The translations under genes were made by a program, and so were the position numbers. From Vibrio astriarenae (GTDB lineage Bacteria; Pseudomonadota; Gammaproteobacteria; Enterobacterales; Vibrionaceae): DNA of 64,000 bases. The stretch covers positions 1,860,001 to 1,924,000 of the forward strand of contig NZ_CP047475.1 in the NCBI RefSeq assembly GCF_010587385.1. The letters are read 5' to 3'. Below the pieces are notes generated by a model, which saw only the letters and a program-made list of their open reading frames with translations, did not search any database and was not told the origin of the DNA. Shown in pieces: positions 1-8,555 of this stretch (position 1 is the stretch's first letter; each line of letters opens with the position of its first letter).

Positions 1-846
1 GGCCTTATTGCAGGCTCAATTACACTATCCGGCGGTCATGGTACTGGTGCAGCTTGGTCTACGACTTTCCAAGAAGTCTATGGCTTCGACAACGTGCTAG
101 AGATCGCTATGGCGTCTGCGACCTTCGGATTGATTATCGGTGGTATCATCGGTAGCCCGGTGGCTCAACGACTCATCCAGAAAAACAACATCGAGTCCGA
201 GTATGGTGTTGGTACTCATACTCATGACAAGTTCCCTGAGCTTGTCACCTACAACGAGTATGAAGAGGACAAAGTGACGGCCAAGAAGGTTGTCGAAAAG
301 CTGTTCTTCTTATTGCTCTGTGTGACTGGCGCAAAATACGCAGAGCAGTGGGTCTCAACGTTTGAGATTAGCTGGCTCATGATCCCTGACTTTGTATATG
401 CACTGTTTATTGGTGTCATCATCACTAACTTCCTTGAAGTCACAAAGATCCGCAAACTCGATGCCGAAACTATTGATATGTTAGGCACGGTTTCGTTGTC
501 TCTATTCCTCGCGATGGCACTTATGAGCCTGCGCCTGTGGAACATTTTTGACCTTGCTATTCCGTTCCTCATCATTCTGGCGGTGCAGTCTGTTGTGTTG
601 GCCGTATTCTCTTACTACGTGACTTTCAAAGCGATGGGTAGTAACTACGACTCAGCTGTTATCGCCGGCGGCCACTGTGGCTTTGGCCTTGGCGCGACAC
701 CTACGGCCGTCATGAACATGGGCACCATCGTCAACCGATTTGGTCCATCGCCACAAGCGTTCATGGTCGTTCCGATTGTTGGTGCTTTCTTTATCGATAT
801 CGTTAACCTAATCATCCTCCAAGGATATATCTCGTTCTTAGGTTAA
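1..846 (+). CDS. gltS: Sodium/glutamate symporter GltS, 3' part only
   Basis: The reading frame is open from base 1, so the gene starts before the window; about 281 C-terminal residues are present against roughly 400 in the family. GltS is an inner-membrane carrier that imports glutamate with sodium. The frame opens with the glycine-rich GGHGTGAAW stretch found in the first inverted repeat, and a second glycine-rich segment (GGHCGFGLGATPTAVMN) lies about 190 residues later, as expected for the two symmetric halves. Several hydrophobic segments alternate with short loops. The gene ends at a TAA followed by a clear hairpin terminator. Family assignment is secure; the N-terminus cannot be seen. 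Confidence 0.93.
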   Translation, partial: GLIAGSITLSGGHGTGAAWSTTFQEVYGFDNVLEIAMASATFGLIIGGIIGSPVAQRLIQKNNIESEYGVGTHTHDKFPELVTYNEYEEDKVTAKKVVEKLFFLLLCVTGAKYAEQWVSTFEISWLMIPDFVYALFIGVIITNFLEVTKIRKLDAETIDMLGTVSLSLFLAMALMSLRLWNIFDLAIPFLIILAVQSVVLAVFSYYVTFKAMGSNYDSAVIAGGHCGFGLGATPTAVMNMGTIVNRFGPSPQAFMVVPIVGAFFIDIVNLIILQGYISFLG

Positions 847-857
847 CCACCCATTAG

Positions 858-894
858 GTAAATAGGCGGCTATGTAAGTCGCCTATTTACTTTT
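858..894 (+). terminator. Rho-independent terminator of gltS
   Basis: The arms GTAAATAGGCG (858-868) and CGCCTATTTAC (880-890) form an 11-bp stem followed by TTTT. It lies 12 bases after the gltS stop. Confidence 0.85.
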
Positions 895-1078
895 CAGTTC
901 CGCATACCAGCCTTATATGATCTTCCGTTCTAAGCTAAATCATCCTTCCTCAAGACCCTCTACTGACCTATTTAGTTCTAACGACATATAGGGACGGAAT
1001 CCTAAATTTCATGAAAGAGCAAAATCTACGATTGAGCTCTCTTCACTTTTTGAGTGCGTGGGGGCGTGACAGCATAGG

Positions 1079-1330
1079 TCAGCCACGAATAAAACGGTTA
1101 TAAACAAACAACAGTAAAAACGCTCCTAACGTCGCTGTGACGATGCTGCCAATATTAATCCCATCAGCACCTCCAAAACCTAGAAAGCCGCCTATAAAGC
1201 CTCCGACAAACGCACCAGCAATGCCCAATAGCATGGTCATTATCCAGCCACCACCATCTTTGCCTGGCATCAACCATTTAGCCAGTGCACCAGCAATAAG
1301 ACCTAAAATAATCCAAGAAAAAATACCCAT
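1079..1330 (-). CDS. GlsB/YeaQ/YmgE-family small membrane protein
   Basis: This 83-residue protein is almost wholly hydrophobic and very glycine-rich, with the family's opening MGIFSWIILGLIAGALAKW and two or three predicted membrane segments. Members are stress-associated inner-membrane proteins of unknown biochemical role (Transgly_assoc family). A good ribosome site (AGGAGAG) precedes the ATG. It stands alone between gltS and an outer-membrane protein gene. The family call is firm; the function is not known. Confidence 0.85.
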   Translation of the reverse strand: MGIFSWIILGLIAGALAKWLMPGKDGGGWIMTMLLGIAGAFVGGFIGGFLGFGGADGINIGSIVTATLGAFLLLFVYNRFIRG

Positions 1331-1482
1331 ATACTCTCTCCTACTTACGCTGCAAAATTATTAATTTTGCTCGAGTGACGCCTAGATCCTAGGCGAATCG
1401 AAGCAAATCGCTAGTAACCGCTGTCGCTTCTTATATCCGAACGGTCAGTAATTTGAGAAGTGTATCGATTGTTAGAAAAAGA

Positions 1483-1514
1483 AAAGCCTGATTCAGACCA
1501 CTGAATCAGGCTTT
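1483..1514 (-). terminator. Terminator of the outer-membrane protein gene
   Basis: A 14-bp perfect stem (AAAGCCTGATTCAG / CTGAATCAGGCTTT) with a four-base loop. Read on the minus strand it is followed by a T-rich run, so it serves the gene ending at 1542. Confidence 0.9.
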
Positions 1515-1541
1515 GTAGAAAACCGTTTATAACGCGTTAGC

Positions 1542-2015
1542 TTATAAGAAGTTTAGAGACGCTGTTACCGCAAATGTACCGATGTCGCCTTTGTTGATTT
1601 GGTAAACCATGTACTCTGCGCCAACAGAAAGTGGACCAAATACTTGGTAGTCAGCACCAACACCGTACATAAAGTCGTAGCTGTCTTTGTCGTAGTCGCC
1701 GCTTGCAGACCAAGAGTGCGCGCCTGCTTTACCGTACACTTGAAGTGGACCAAAGTTGATGCTCGGTTTTGCAGCAAAGTAGATAGACTCAACGTCGAAC
1801 TTCTGTGCATCAGCTTCTAGTGAACCGTGGTTAGTGTAACCTAGCTCAAGACCAATGAATGGCAAGATACCTGTACCTGCGTGGATGCTAAATGCAGTAT
1901 CGTTGCTGCTTTTAAGGTCTGACTGACCTACAGAAGCACCAGCGTAAATCCAAGAATCTGCTGCCGCAGTGGCAGACATACCCATTAATGCAACAGCTAA
2001 AAGCGTCTTTTTCAT
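1542..2015 (-). CDS. Small outer-membrane beta-barrel protein
   Basis: The frame extends to 2054, but the start at 2015 is preferred: it gives a standard signal peptide (MKKTLLAVALMGMSATAAA, then DSW) and has AAGG seven bases upstream. The mature protein of about 138 residues is made of alternating short amphipathic strands (WIYAGASVGQSD, IGLELGYTNHG, LQVYGKAGAHSW, LSVGAEYMVYQ) and ends in a hydrophobic residue run ASLNFL, typical of OmpA/OmpW-like eight-stranded barrels. No periplasmic OmpA domain is present. The exact role (adhesion, structural barrel) cannot be read from the sequence. Confidence 0.8.
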   Translation of the reverse strand: MKKTLLAVALMGMSATAAADSWIYAGASVGQSDLKSSNDTAFSIHAGTGILPFIGLELGYTNHGSLEADAQKFDVESIYFAAKPSINFGPLQVYGKAGAHSWSASGDYDKDSYDFMYGVGADYQVFGPLSVGAEYMVYQINKGDIGTFAVTASLNFL

Positions 2016-2170
2016 ATTTACCTTCTTTATCTCCATGTTTTGCCCAAGCGGCAAAAAATGTCTGTCCTATTGATTGTTGGGGATTTTAAAGCATACAACG
2101 TGCCAATTACCATAATTAATTCAGCACATTGATGCTTTTTGTTAGTTTGATGCAAAATAATTGAATAAAA

Positions 2171-5100
2171 TCAGATCGCTTCTATTGCATTTTTTACACG
2201 TTTGTCCGACACAGGGTATGGTGTGCCCAGTTGCTGCGCAAAATAGCTTACGCGCAGCTCTTCTAGCATCCAGCGAATCTCTTTGACTTCTTGTGGCACC
2301 ATGACACCTTTCGGGATTTTATTCAGTAACTCTTCGTAATCATTCGCCACTGACTCAATCTTCAACATGTGCAAGCGATCTTTGTTCGGATCAATCGGCA
2401 ACTTTTCCATGCGACGCTCAATCGCCCGCATATAACGTAGGATATCTGGCAGACGTTTCCAACCACATTCTGTTGCAAAGCCCTTGAAGATAAGCCCTTC
2501 AATTTGTGCCTTGATATCTGACAGCGCAAACGCCATCGTGAAGTCGATCTTACCCTTGAGCTTTTTGTTGATATTGAATGCAGTAGTCAAGATTGTCTCT
2601 ACCTGTTTAGCAATTTCAACCACAGTGTCGCCCAGCTCAGCACGGATATGCTCCTTGAGAGCGTCGAACTGCTCAGGCTCCCAAACAATACCGCCCTTCT
2701 CTTCAATCAACTTGTCGATACCACAGGCGATACAGTCGTCAATCAGATCAAGCACTTTGCCATAAGGGTTAAAGTAGAGCCCTAACTTAGACTTATTCGG
2801 TAAGTTGCTGTGCAGATACTTAATTGGCGACGGCACGTTAAGTAGCACTAAGCGGCGCTGACCAGCCTGCATTGCAAGGTGCTGCTCTTGCTCCGTTTCA
2901 TACAGCTTGATTTCAACACTGTCTTTATTATCAACCAGTGCAGGATAGGCTTTTACATCATAGCCGCCACGTTTTTGCTGGTAGACTTTCGGCAGTTCAC
3001 CAAAGCTCCAAGTATGAAGACCCTGCTGTTCAATATCGTCATCCGCTACTTTAGACAGCGTTTGCTGAACCTTCTCTTTTAAGCTCTCTTTGAGCTCATG
3101 AAGGTCGGCATTCTCTTTAAGCTTGCGGTTACGATGGTCAACAGCGCGATAGGTGACTTTCAGGTGTTCTGGTACTTGGTCCAGTTTCCAATCATCACGC
3201 AAAATCTCCGCACCTGTCATTCTGCGCAGCTCTTTTTCTAATGCATCTAGCAGTGGCATTTCCATCGGTGTCACACGCGACAAAAAGGCATCAGCATAGT
3301 TAGGCGCTGGCACGAAATTCTTACGCAGTGTCTTAGGCAGGGACTTAATTAAACTCACAACGAGCTCATGGCGCAGCCCTGGAATTTGCCAATCAAAGCC
3401 CGCTGGCTCAATCTGGTTTAGAATCGGTAGCGGAATATGAACGGTAACACCATCATTGTCATCGCCTGGCTCAAATTGATAGCTCAGTTTCAGCTTTAGG
3501 CCATTTTGATGCCAGAAATTTGGATAGTCCAAATCAGTTACATGGCTGGCATCCCCTTTGAACAGCATCTCTTTTTCAAAGTTCAGCAGCTCACTATTGC
3601 CTTTTGACGCCTTCTTCCACCAGGTATCGAAATGACGACCAGAAACAACCTCGGTATCCACTCGCTGATCATAGAAATCAAACAGCTCATCATCATCCAC
3701 CAAAATGTCACGGCGACGAGATTTATTCTCCAGCTCTTCAACTTCTTGCAGCAACTTGCGATTTTGCTTGAAGAAGGCGTGTTTAGTGTCCCACTCGCCT
3801 TCCACTAAAGCACTGCGAATAAATATTTCGCGACTTACTGGTGTATCAATGCTCCCGTAGTTAACCAGACGTTTCGGCACGATTGGAATGCCATACATCA
3901 TGACTTTTTCATGCGCCATAACGGCAGCACGTTTTTTCGACCAATGCGGCTCGCTGTAGCTACGTTTAATGATGTGCTTGGCTAATGGCTCAATCCATTC
4001 TGGTTGGATCTTAGCAATGATGCGCCCCCAGAGTTTTGAGGTCTCCACCAGCTCTGCAGACATAATCCATTTCGGCTGTTTCTTAAATAGACCTGACGCC
4101 GGGAAGATATGAAAGCGCGCATTACGAGCGCCTTGATATTCATTCTTCTCCTGATCTTTCATACCCACATGCGAAAGCAAGCCCACCAGTAGTGAGCTGT
4201 GTACACCCTGATAGGAAGCAGGTTCATCATTGAGTTTAAAGTCCATTTCACGCATGGCTTGATGGATCTGGAAGTAAACATCTTGCCACTCACGAATTCG
4301 CAAGTAGTTGAGGTAGTCTTGCTTACACTGCTTGCGGAACTGATTGCCTGATAGAGCTTTCTGCTGCTTTTGAATGTAATCCCACAGATTCACAAACGTT
4401 AGGAAATCTGATTCTTCATGGAAGAAACGGCGATGCTTATCATCAGATGATTGTTGTTTGTCACTTGGTCGCTCACGCGGGTCTTGAATAGACAATGCAG
4501 AAGCAATCACTATCACTTCTTTCAGTGCGCCCATTTTCGGTGCCTCTAACACCATACGAGCCAAACGCGGATCGATAGGCAAGCGTGCCAGTTGACGGCC
4601 TGTTGACGTTAAACGTTTCTTCGCATCTTTGGCCTTATCATTGATAGCACCGAGCTCTTCCAATAGGCGAACACCATCTTGGATATTGCGTTTATCGGGA
4701 GCCTCTACAAATGGGAATGCTTGAATATCACCAAGACCCAGTGCGGTCATTTGCAAGATAACAGACGCAAGGTTAGTACGCAGAATCTCTGGATCGGTAA
4801 ACTCTGGACGTGACTCAAAATCTTCTTCTGAGTAAAGTCGAATACAGATACCTTCCGCAACACGACCACAACGACCTTTACGCTGGTTTGCACTTGCCTG
4901 AGAAACAGGCTCAATAGGCAAGCGCTGAACTTTGGTTCGATAACTGTATCGACTAATACGCGCCGTACCTGGGTCAATCACGTACTTGATGCCCGGAACC
5001 GTCAGAGATGTTTCCGCTACGTTCGTCGCGAGAACAATACGTCGTCCAGCATGAGGCTGGAATATCTTGTTCTGCTCACCCGCAGACAAACGCGCGTACA

Positions 5101-6106
5101 GCGGCACTATCTCAGTATCACGAAGCTTGCGCTTGGTCAGAGCATCGGCAGTATCGCGAATTTCACGCTCACCATTCATGAAGATGAGGATGTCCCCTAA
5201 CCCCTCATCACAAAGTTCATCTACCGCATCGAAGATGCCTTCCATCTGATCGCGATCAGCTTCATCTTCACCACCGAGAGGTCGATAACGCACATCCACC
5301 GGATAAGTACGGCCAGAAACTTCAATAATTGGCGCATCATTAAAATGCTTTGAGAATCGCTCTGGGTCAATGGTCGCTGAGGTGATGATCACTTTCAGGT
5401 CGGGACGACGTGGCAACAACTCTTTCAAGTAACCAAGAATAAAGTCGATGTTTAGACTGCGCTCATGCGCCTCATCGATAATGATGGTGTCGTACTGATT
5501 CAAAAATCGGTCGTGCTGAATCTCAGCAAGCAATATACCGTCGGTCATCAACTTGATTTGAGTATTCTCGGAAATCTGATCGTTAAATCGGACCTTATAA
5601 CCGACAAACTCACCGAGTTTGGTCTCCATCTCTTCAGCAATACGTGTGGCTACTGAACGTGCTGCAAGACGGCGAGGCTGAGTGTGACCAATCAAGCCAA
5701 ACTTGCCACGACCAAGTTCAGCACAAATTTTTGGTAGCTGAGTGGTTTTACCTGAACCCGTTTCGCCGGCAACAATCACCACTTGGTTGTTCTGAATCGC
5801 CTCAGCAATATCATCACGTTTTTGGCTAACAGGTAGGATTTCAGGGTAATCAATGGTCACGGCAGCGCTTGCTCGCTGCTCAGCTTCCATCATGGATTTC
5901 GCTATATCTAAGGCAATTTCGTCAAACACCGCGTTACGCGAGGCGTCTTTTTTAATTTTGTTCGCCCCTGAGATACGCTTACTTAAACGGAAGCGGTCAC
6001 GCATCATACACTGGCTTAGTGCTTTGCGAAGGGACTGTGCGCTATTGGCTTGCGCTTGCTCAGTCTGTGGTTTCTGAGCGTTGTTTTCTGGCTGAGACGA
6101 GGTCAA
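2171..6106 (-). CDS. hrpA: ATP-dependent RNA helicase HrpA
   Basis: A 1311-residue DEAH-box helicase, the size usual for HrpA. Walker A GETGSGKTTQ lies near residue 115, followed by DEAHERS and SAT; the C-terminal half carries the HA2/OB-fold regions and the long HrpA-specific extension. HrpA unwinds RNA and has been linked to rescue of stalled ribosomes and mRNA processing in enterics. The predicted start is TTG at 6106 with AGGA five to six bases upstream. A start at the later MMRDRFRLSKR would remove residues that align with the N-terminal region of the E. coli protein, so TTG is favoured. It is transcribed alone, divergent from the metal ATPase gene. Confidence 0.96.
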   Translation of the reverse strand: MTSSQPENNAQKPQTEQAQANSAQSLRKALSQCMMRDRFRLSKRISGANKIKKDASRNAVFDEIALDIAKSMMEAEQRASAAVTIDYPEILPVSQKRDDIAEAIQNNQVVIVAGETGSGKTTQLPKICAELGRGKFGLIGHTQPRRLAARSVATRIAEEMETKLGEFVGYKVRFNDQISENTQIKLMTDGILLAEIQHDRFLNQYDTIIIDEAHERSLNIDFILGYLKELLPRRPDLKVIITSATIDPERFSKHFNDAPIIEVSGRTYPVDVRYRPLGGEDEADRDQMEGIFDAVDELCDEGLGDILIFMNGEREIRDTADALTKRKLRDTEIVPLYARLSAGEQNKIFQPHAGRRIVLATNVAETSLTVPGIKYVIDPGTARISRYSYRTKVQRLPIEPVSQASANQRKGRCGRVAEGICIRLYSEEDFESRPEFTDPEILRTNLASVILQMTALGLGDIQAFPFVEAPDKRNIQDGVRLLEELGAINDKAKDAKKRLTSTGRQLARLPIDPRLARMVLEAPKMGALKEVIVIASALSIQDPRERPSDKQQSSDDKHRRFFHEESDFLTFVNLWDYIQKQQKALSGNQFRKQCKQDYLNYLRIREWQDVYFQIHQAMREMDFKLNDEPASYQGVHSSLLVGLLSHVGMKDQEKNEYQGARNARFHIFPASGLFKKQPKWIMSAELVETSKLWGRIIAKIQPEWIEPLAKHIIKRSYSEPHWSKKRAAVMAHEKVMMYGIPIVPKRLVNYGSIDTPVSREIFIRSALVEGEWDTKHAFFKQNRKLLQEVEELENKSRRRDILVDDDELFDFYDQRVDTEVVSGRHFDTWWKKASKGNSELLNFEKEMLFKGDASHVTDLDYPNFWHQNGLKLKLSYQFEPGDDNDGVTVHIPLPILNQIEPAGFDWQIPGLRHELVVSLIKSLPKTLRKNFVPAPNYADAFLSRVTPMEMPLLDALEKELRRMTGAEILRDDWKLDQVPEHLKVTYRAVDHRNRKLKENADLHELKESLKEKVQQTLSKVADDDIEQQGLHTWSFGELPKVYQQKRGGYDVKAYPALVDNKDSVEIKLYETEQEQHLAMQAGQRRLVLLNVPSPIKYLHSNLPNKSKLGLYFNPYGKVLDLIDDCIACGIDKLIEEKGGIVWEPEQFDALKEHIRAELGDTVVEIAKQVETILTTAFNINKKLKGKIDFTMAFALSDIKAQIEGLIFKGFATECGWKRLPDILRYMRAIERRMEKLPIDPNKDRLHMLKIESVANDYEELLNKIPKGVMVPQEVKEIRWMLEELRVSYFAQQLGTPYPVSDKRVKNAIEAI

Positions 6107-6246
6107 AGCGTTTCCTATTGTTCTTACTCTTAAAACTGGCCGAATTGTAGCACAAGTTGCATCACTTTCTTCACTCCTAGCCAGTGCTTTATTGGAATTG
6201 TATGTTCTCGTCCTTCAAATCGTTGCCCGACAGATTCACGGTTTAG

Positions 6247-6261
6247 TTATATCCGATATAA
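6247..6261. promoter_or_regulatory. 15-bp palindrome overlapping a TATAAT, upstream of the metal ATPase
   Basis: TTATATCCGATATAA is a perfect 7-1-7 palindrome that contains a TATAAT-like element. It lies 82 bases before the ATPase ATG in the divergent hrpA/ATPase intergenic region; a second TATAAT is at 6306-6311. It may be a metal-regulator operator, but it does not look like the long ZntR dyad. Function is a guess. Confidence 0.3.
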
Positions 6262-6342
6262 TTTTTTCGCAACATATTTGTACTATGTTCAACGCCCATT
6301 TTTTATATAATGCAAGATCACAAAGTAAATTAAGGTATTACA

Positions 6343-8481
6343 ATGAGTCAGTCCCAAAGCTGCAGCCATTCAAGTTGCTGCTCTTCAAAGAAAAAACCAG
6401 CAACACTGGAGGCTTCGGGAAAAAGGTACAGCTGGCAATTAGAGGGTATGGATTGCCCTAGCTGTGCGGCAAAAGTCGAGAAAGCCGTAGAGAACTTACA
6501 AGGTGTAAACGCTGCGCGAGTTGCTTTTTCCACTGAAAGATTAATTATCTCCGCCACTTCTGAGCTCGATGTGAGCGAGGTCATCGCGGCGATTCACGCA
6601 ACCGGCTTTTCCGTTGTTGATGAATCAAAACCAAAGTTGTCGAAGCCCGTCAATCGCCTAAAGCCCTACGCACACATTGTGTTAGTCGCTTGCCTGTTCG
6701 CTATTGCAATGATAACTGGTGCATTCGACTCAACGCTTAAGCAGGCAATGCTGTATGGTGTCACTGTGATTGCACTGATACCAATCGCGAAAAAAGCGGT
6801 CGCATTGATGCGCAATGGCACCCCATTCTCGATTGAAACCTTGATGTCTGTTGCGGTCATTGGCGCTCTGTTCCTGGGTGAGACCGTCGAAGCGGCAATG
6901 GTGCTCATCCTATTTATGTTAGGGGAGCAACTCGAGGGTTTTGCAGCGAATAAGGCGCGTAGTGGCGTGCAAAAACTGATTGCATTAACTCCAGATGAAG
7001 TTCGTCATGTTAAAGCCGATGGAGAGGTTGAGGCTGTACCTGTTGGGTCTATTTTAGTCGGTGACACAATTGAGGTTCTACCCGGTGAACGACTGTCTGT
7101 AGATGGTGAGCTACTGAGCTGTCACGGACACTTTGACCAGAGTGCATTGACCGGAGAGTCGCTACCAGTCAAATTGAAGTCTAAAGCCAGCGTCATGGCA
7201 GGTAGTCTGGTGGTTGAAAAAACGGTTCGGCTCAAAGTTACTTCAGAGCAAGGCGACAGTGCCGTAGACCGTATTATTCGATTGATTGAAGAAGCTGAAG
7301 AGAAAAAAGCCCCAGTAGAGCGCTTTATTGACAAGTTCAGCCGCTGGTACACACCGCTAATGATGTTCATCGCCCTGCTTGTCGCCGTCATTCCACCAAT
7401 CGCTTTTGCAGGCGAATGGCAAGAGTGGATATACAAAGCACTCGCCTTGCTTCTCATCGCTTGCCCATGCGCGCTCGTTATTTCTACACCTGCAGCTATC
7501 ACCTCAGCACTTGCTAACGCGACTCGACGTGGCGCACTAATTAAAGGCGGATTAGCGTTAGAACAGCTAGGTCGTATTGATAATATCGCATTCGACAAAA
7601 CAGGCACACTGACACTAGGTCAGCCTCAGGTTGTCAACTATGTCGGTGATGACTCTGCCCTTGCGCTTGCAGCGGCGATTGAGAGAAAATCGACTCACCC
7701 ATTGGCGGTCGCTATTGTGAATGAAGCAAAGCGTCGCGATTTGGATATTCCACAAGCAGAAAGTACCACTTCAATTTCTGGTGTTGGCGCATCGGGTGTG
7801 ATCAATCACCAATCAGTTCAAGTACTCGCGCCTCGTCACATCAGTAACCTTGAGTCTGCTCTACTTGATGACATTCATCAGTTTGAAGCACAAGGTCAAA
7901 CGGTCGTGGTTGTAACGGTTGATGAACAACCTGTCGCTACTATTGCGCTGCAAGACACCCTGCGAGACGATGCGAAAAACACCATTCAAAGCCTTAAGTC
8001 TTTGGGCATCAACAGCACAATGTTAACCGGTGACAATCAGCGTACCGCTAAGTCAATCGCAGACCAGCTAGATATCAGCTACAAAGCTGAGTTAATGCCA
8101 GAAGATAAACTTGACGCAATACGCTCAATCTCAGACTCCGTGGCAATGATTGGTGATGGTATTAACGATGCTCCGGCGTTAAAAGCGGCTTCTGTTGGTA
8201 TCGCTATGGGAAATGGTACCGATGTTGCTTTAGAAACGGCAGATTGCGCATTGACTCACAATCGCCTGCAATCCATCGCCGGACTGATCAAGCTTTCTCG
8301 TAAAACGATGTCGATTATCCGTCAGAACGTCGCCCTAGCGGTGGGCAGTAAGGTACTGTTCTTAATCACTACCTTACTCGGTGTCACTGGCCTTTGGGCA
8401 GCCGTACTTGCCGACACGGGCGCAACCGCTTTAGTTACTCTAAATGCGCTAAGGCTACTAACAGAGAAGATTGATTCTTAA
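6343..8481 (+). CDS. zntA: Heavy-metal P-type ATPase, ZntA type (Zn/Cd/Pb export)
   Basis: 712 residues, close to the E. coli ZntA length. A Cys/Ser-rich N-terminus (CSHSSCCSSKKK) precedes one heavy-metal-associated domain with MDCPSCAAKVEKAV. The P1B signature C374-P-C376 sits in a membrane helix. The phosphorylation motif DKTGTLT has Asp418, and TGES (actuator) and GDGINDAP (hinge) are intact. These place it in the P1B-2 group that exports Zn2+, Cd2+ and Pb2+ from the cytoplasm at ATP cost. AAGGT lies seven bases before the ATG. It is monocistronic with a strong terminator. Metal choice is inferred from family motifs. Confidence 0.92.
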   Translation: MSQSQSCSHSSCCSSKKKPATLEASGKRYSWQLEGMDCPSCAAKVEKAVENLQGVNAARVAFSTERLIISATSELDVSEVIAAIHATGFSVVDESKPKLSKPVNRLKPYAHIVLVACLFAIAMITGAFDSTLKQAMLYGVTVIALIPIAKKAVALMRNGTPFSIETLMSVAVIGALFLGETVEAAMVLILFMLGEQLEGFAANKARSGVQKLIALTPDEVRHVKADGEVEAVPVGSILVGDTIEVLPGERLSVDGELLSCHGHFDQSALTGESLPVKLKSKASVMAGSLVVEKTVRLKVTSEQGDSAVDRIIRLIEEAEEKKAPVERFIDKFSRWYTPLMMFIALLVAVIPPIAFAGEWQEWIYKALALLLIACPCALVISTPAAITSALANATRRGALIKGGLALEQLGRIDNIAFDKTGTLTLGQPQVVNYVGDDSALALAAAIERKSTHPLAVAIVNEAKRRDLDIPQAESTTSISGVGASGVINHQSVQVLAPRHISNLESALLDDIHQFEAQGQTVVVVTVDEQPVATIALQDTLRDDAKNTIQSLKSLGINSTMLTGDNQRTAKSIADQLDISYKAELMPEDKLDAIRSISDSVAMIGDGINDAPALKAASVGIAMGNGTDVALETADCALTHNRLQSIAGLIKLSRKTMSIIRQNVALAVGSKVLFLITTLLGVTGLWAAVLADTGATALVTLNALRLLTEKIDS

Positions 8482-8505
8482 CAGGTTCTTCCCTTCTTGT
8501 GCGAT

Positions 8506-8543
8506 AAAAAATGCAGTGATGGTTCCCCATCACTGCATTTTTT
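8506..8543. terminator. Bidirectional terminator between zntA and the ABC operon
   Basis: A 17-bp stem (AAAAAATGCAGTGATGG and its complement) with loop TTCC, flanked by A- and T-runs, so it works on both strands. It separates zntA from the convergent transporter operon. Confidence 0.9.
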
Positions 8544-8555
8544 ATTCCAAGCTGT

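Noticed and set aside
1010..1102. 30-codon plus-strand frame starting MKEQNLRLSS near 1010
   Set aside because: It runs antisense into the 3' end of the GlsB-type gene, has a poor ribosome site and no terminator, and its composition is not convincing.
1451..1465. AATTTGAGAAG near 1455 as a SypG-type site
   Set aside because: Only one half-site is present and no syp-like gene or sigma-54 promoter is near.
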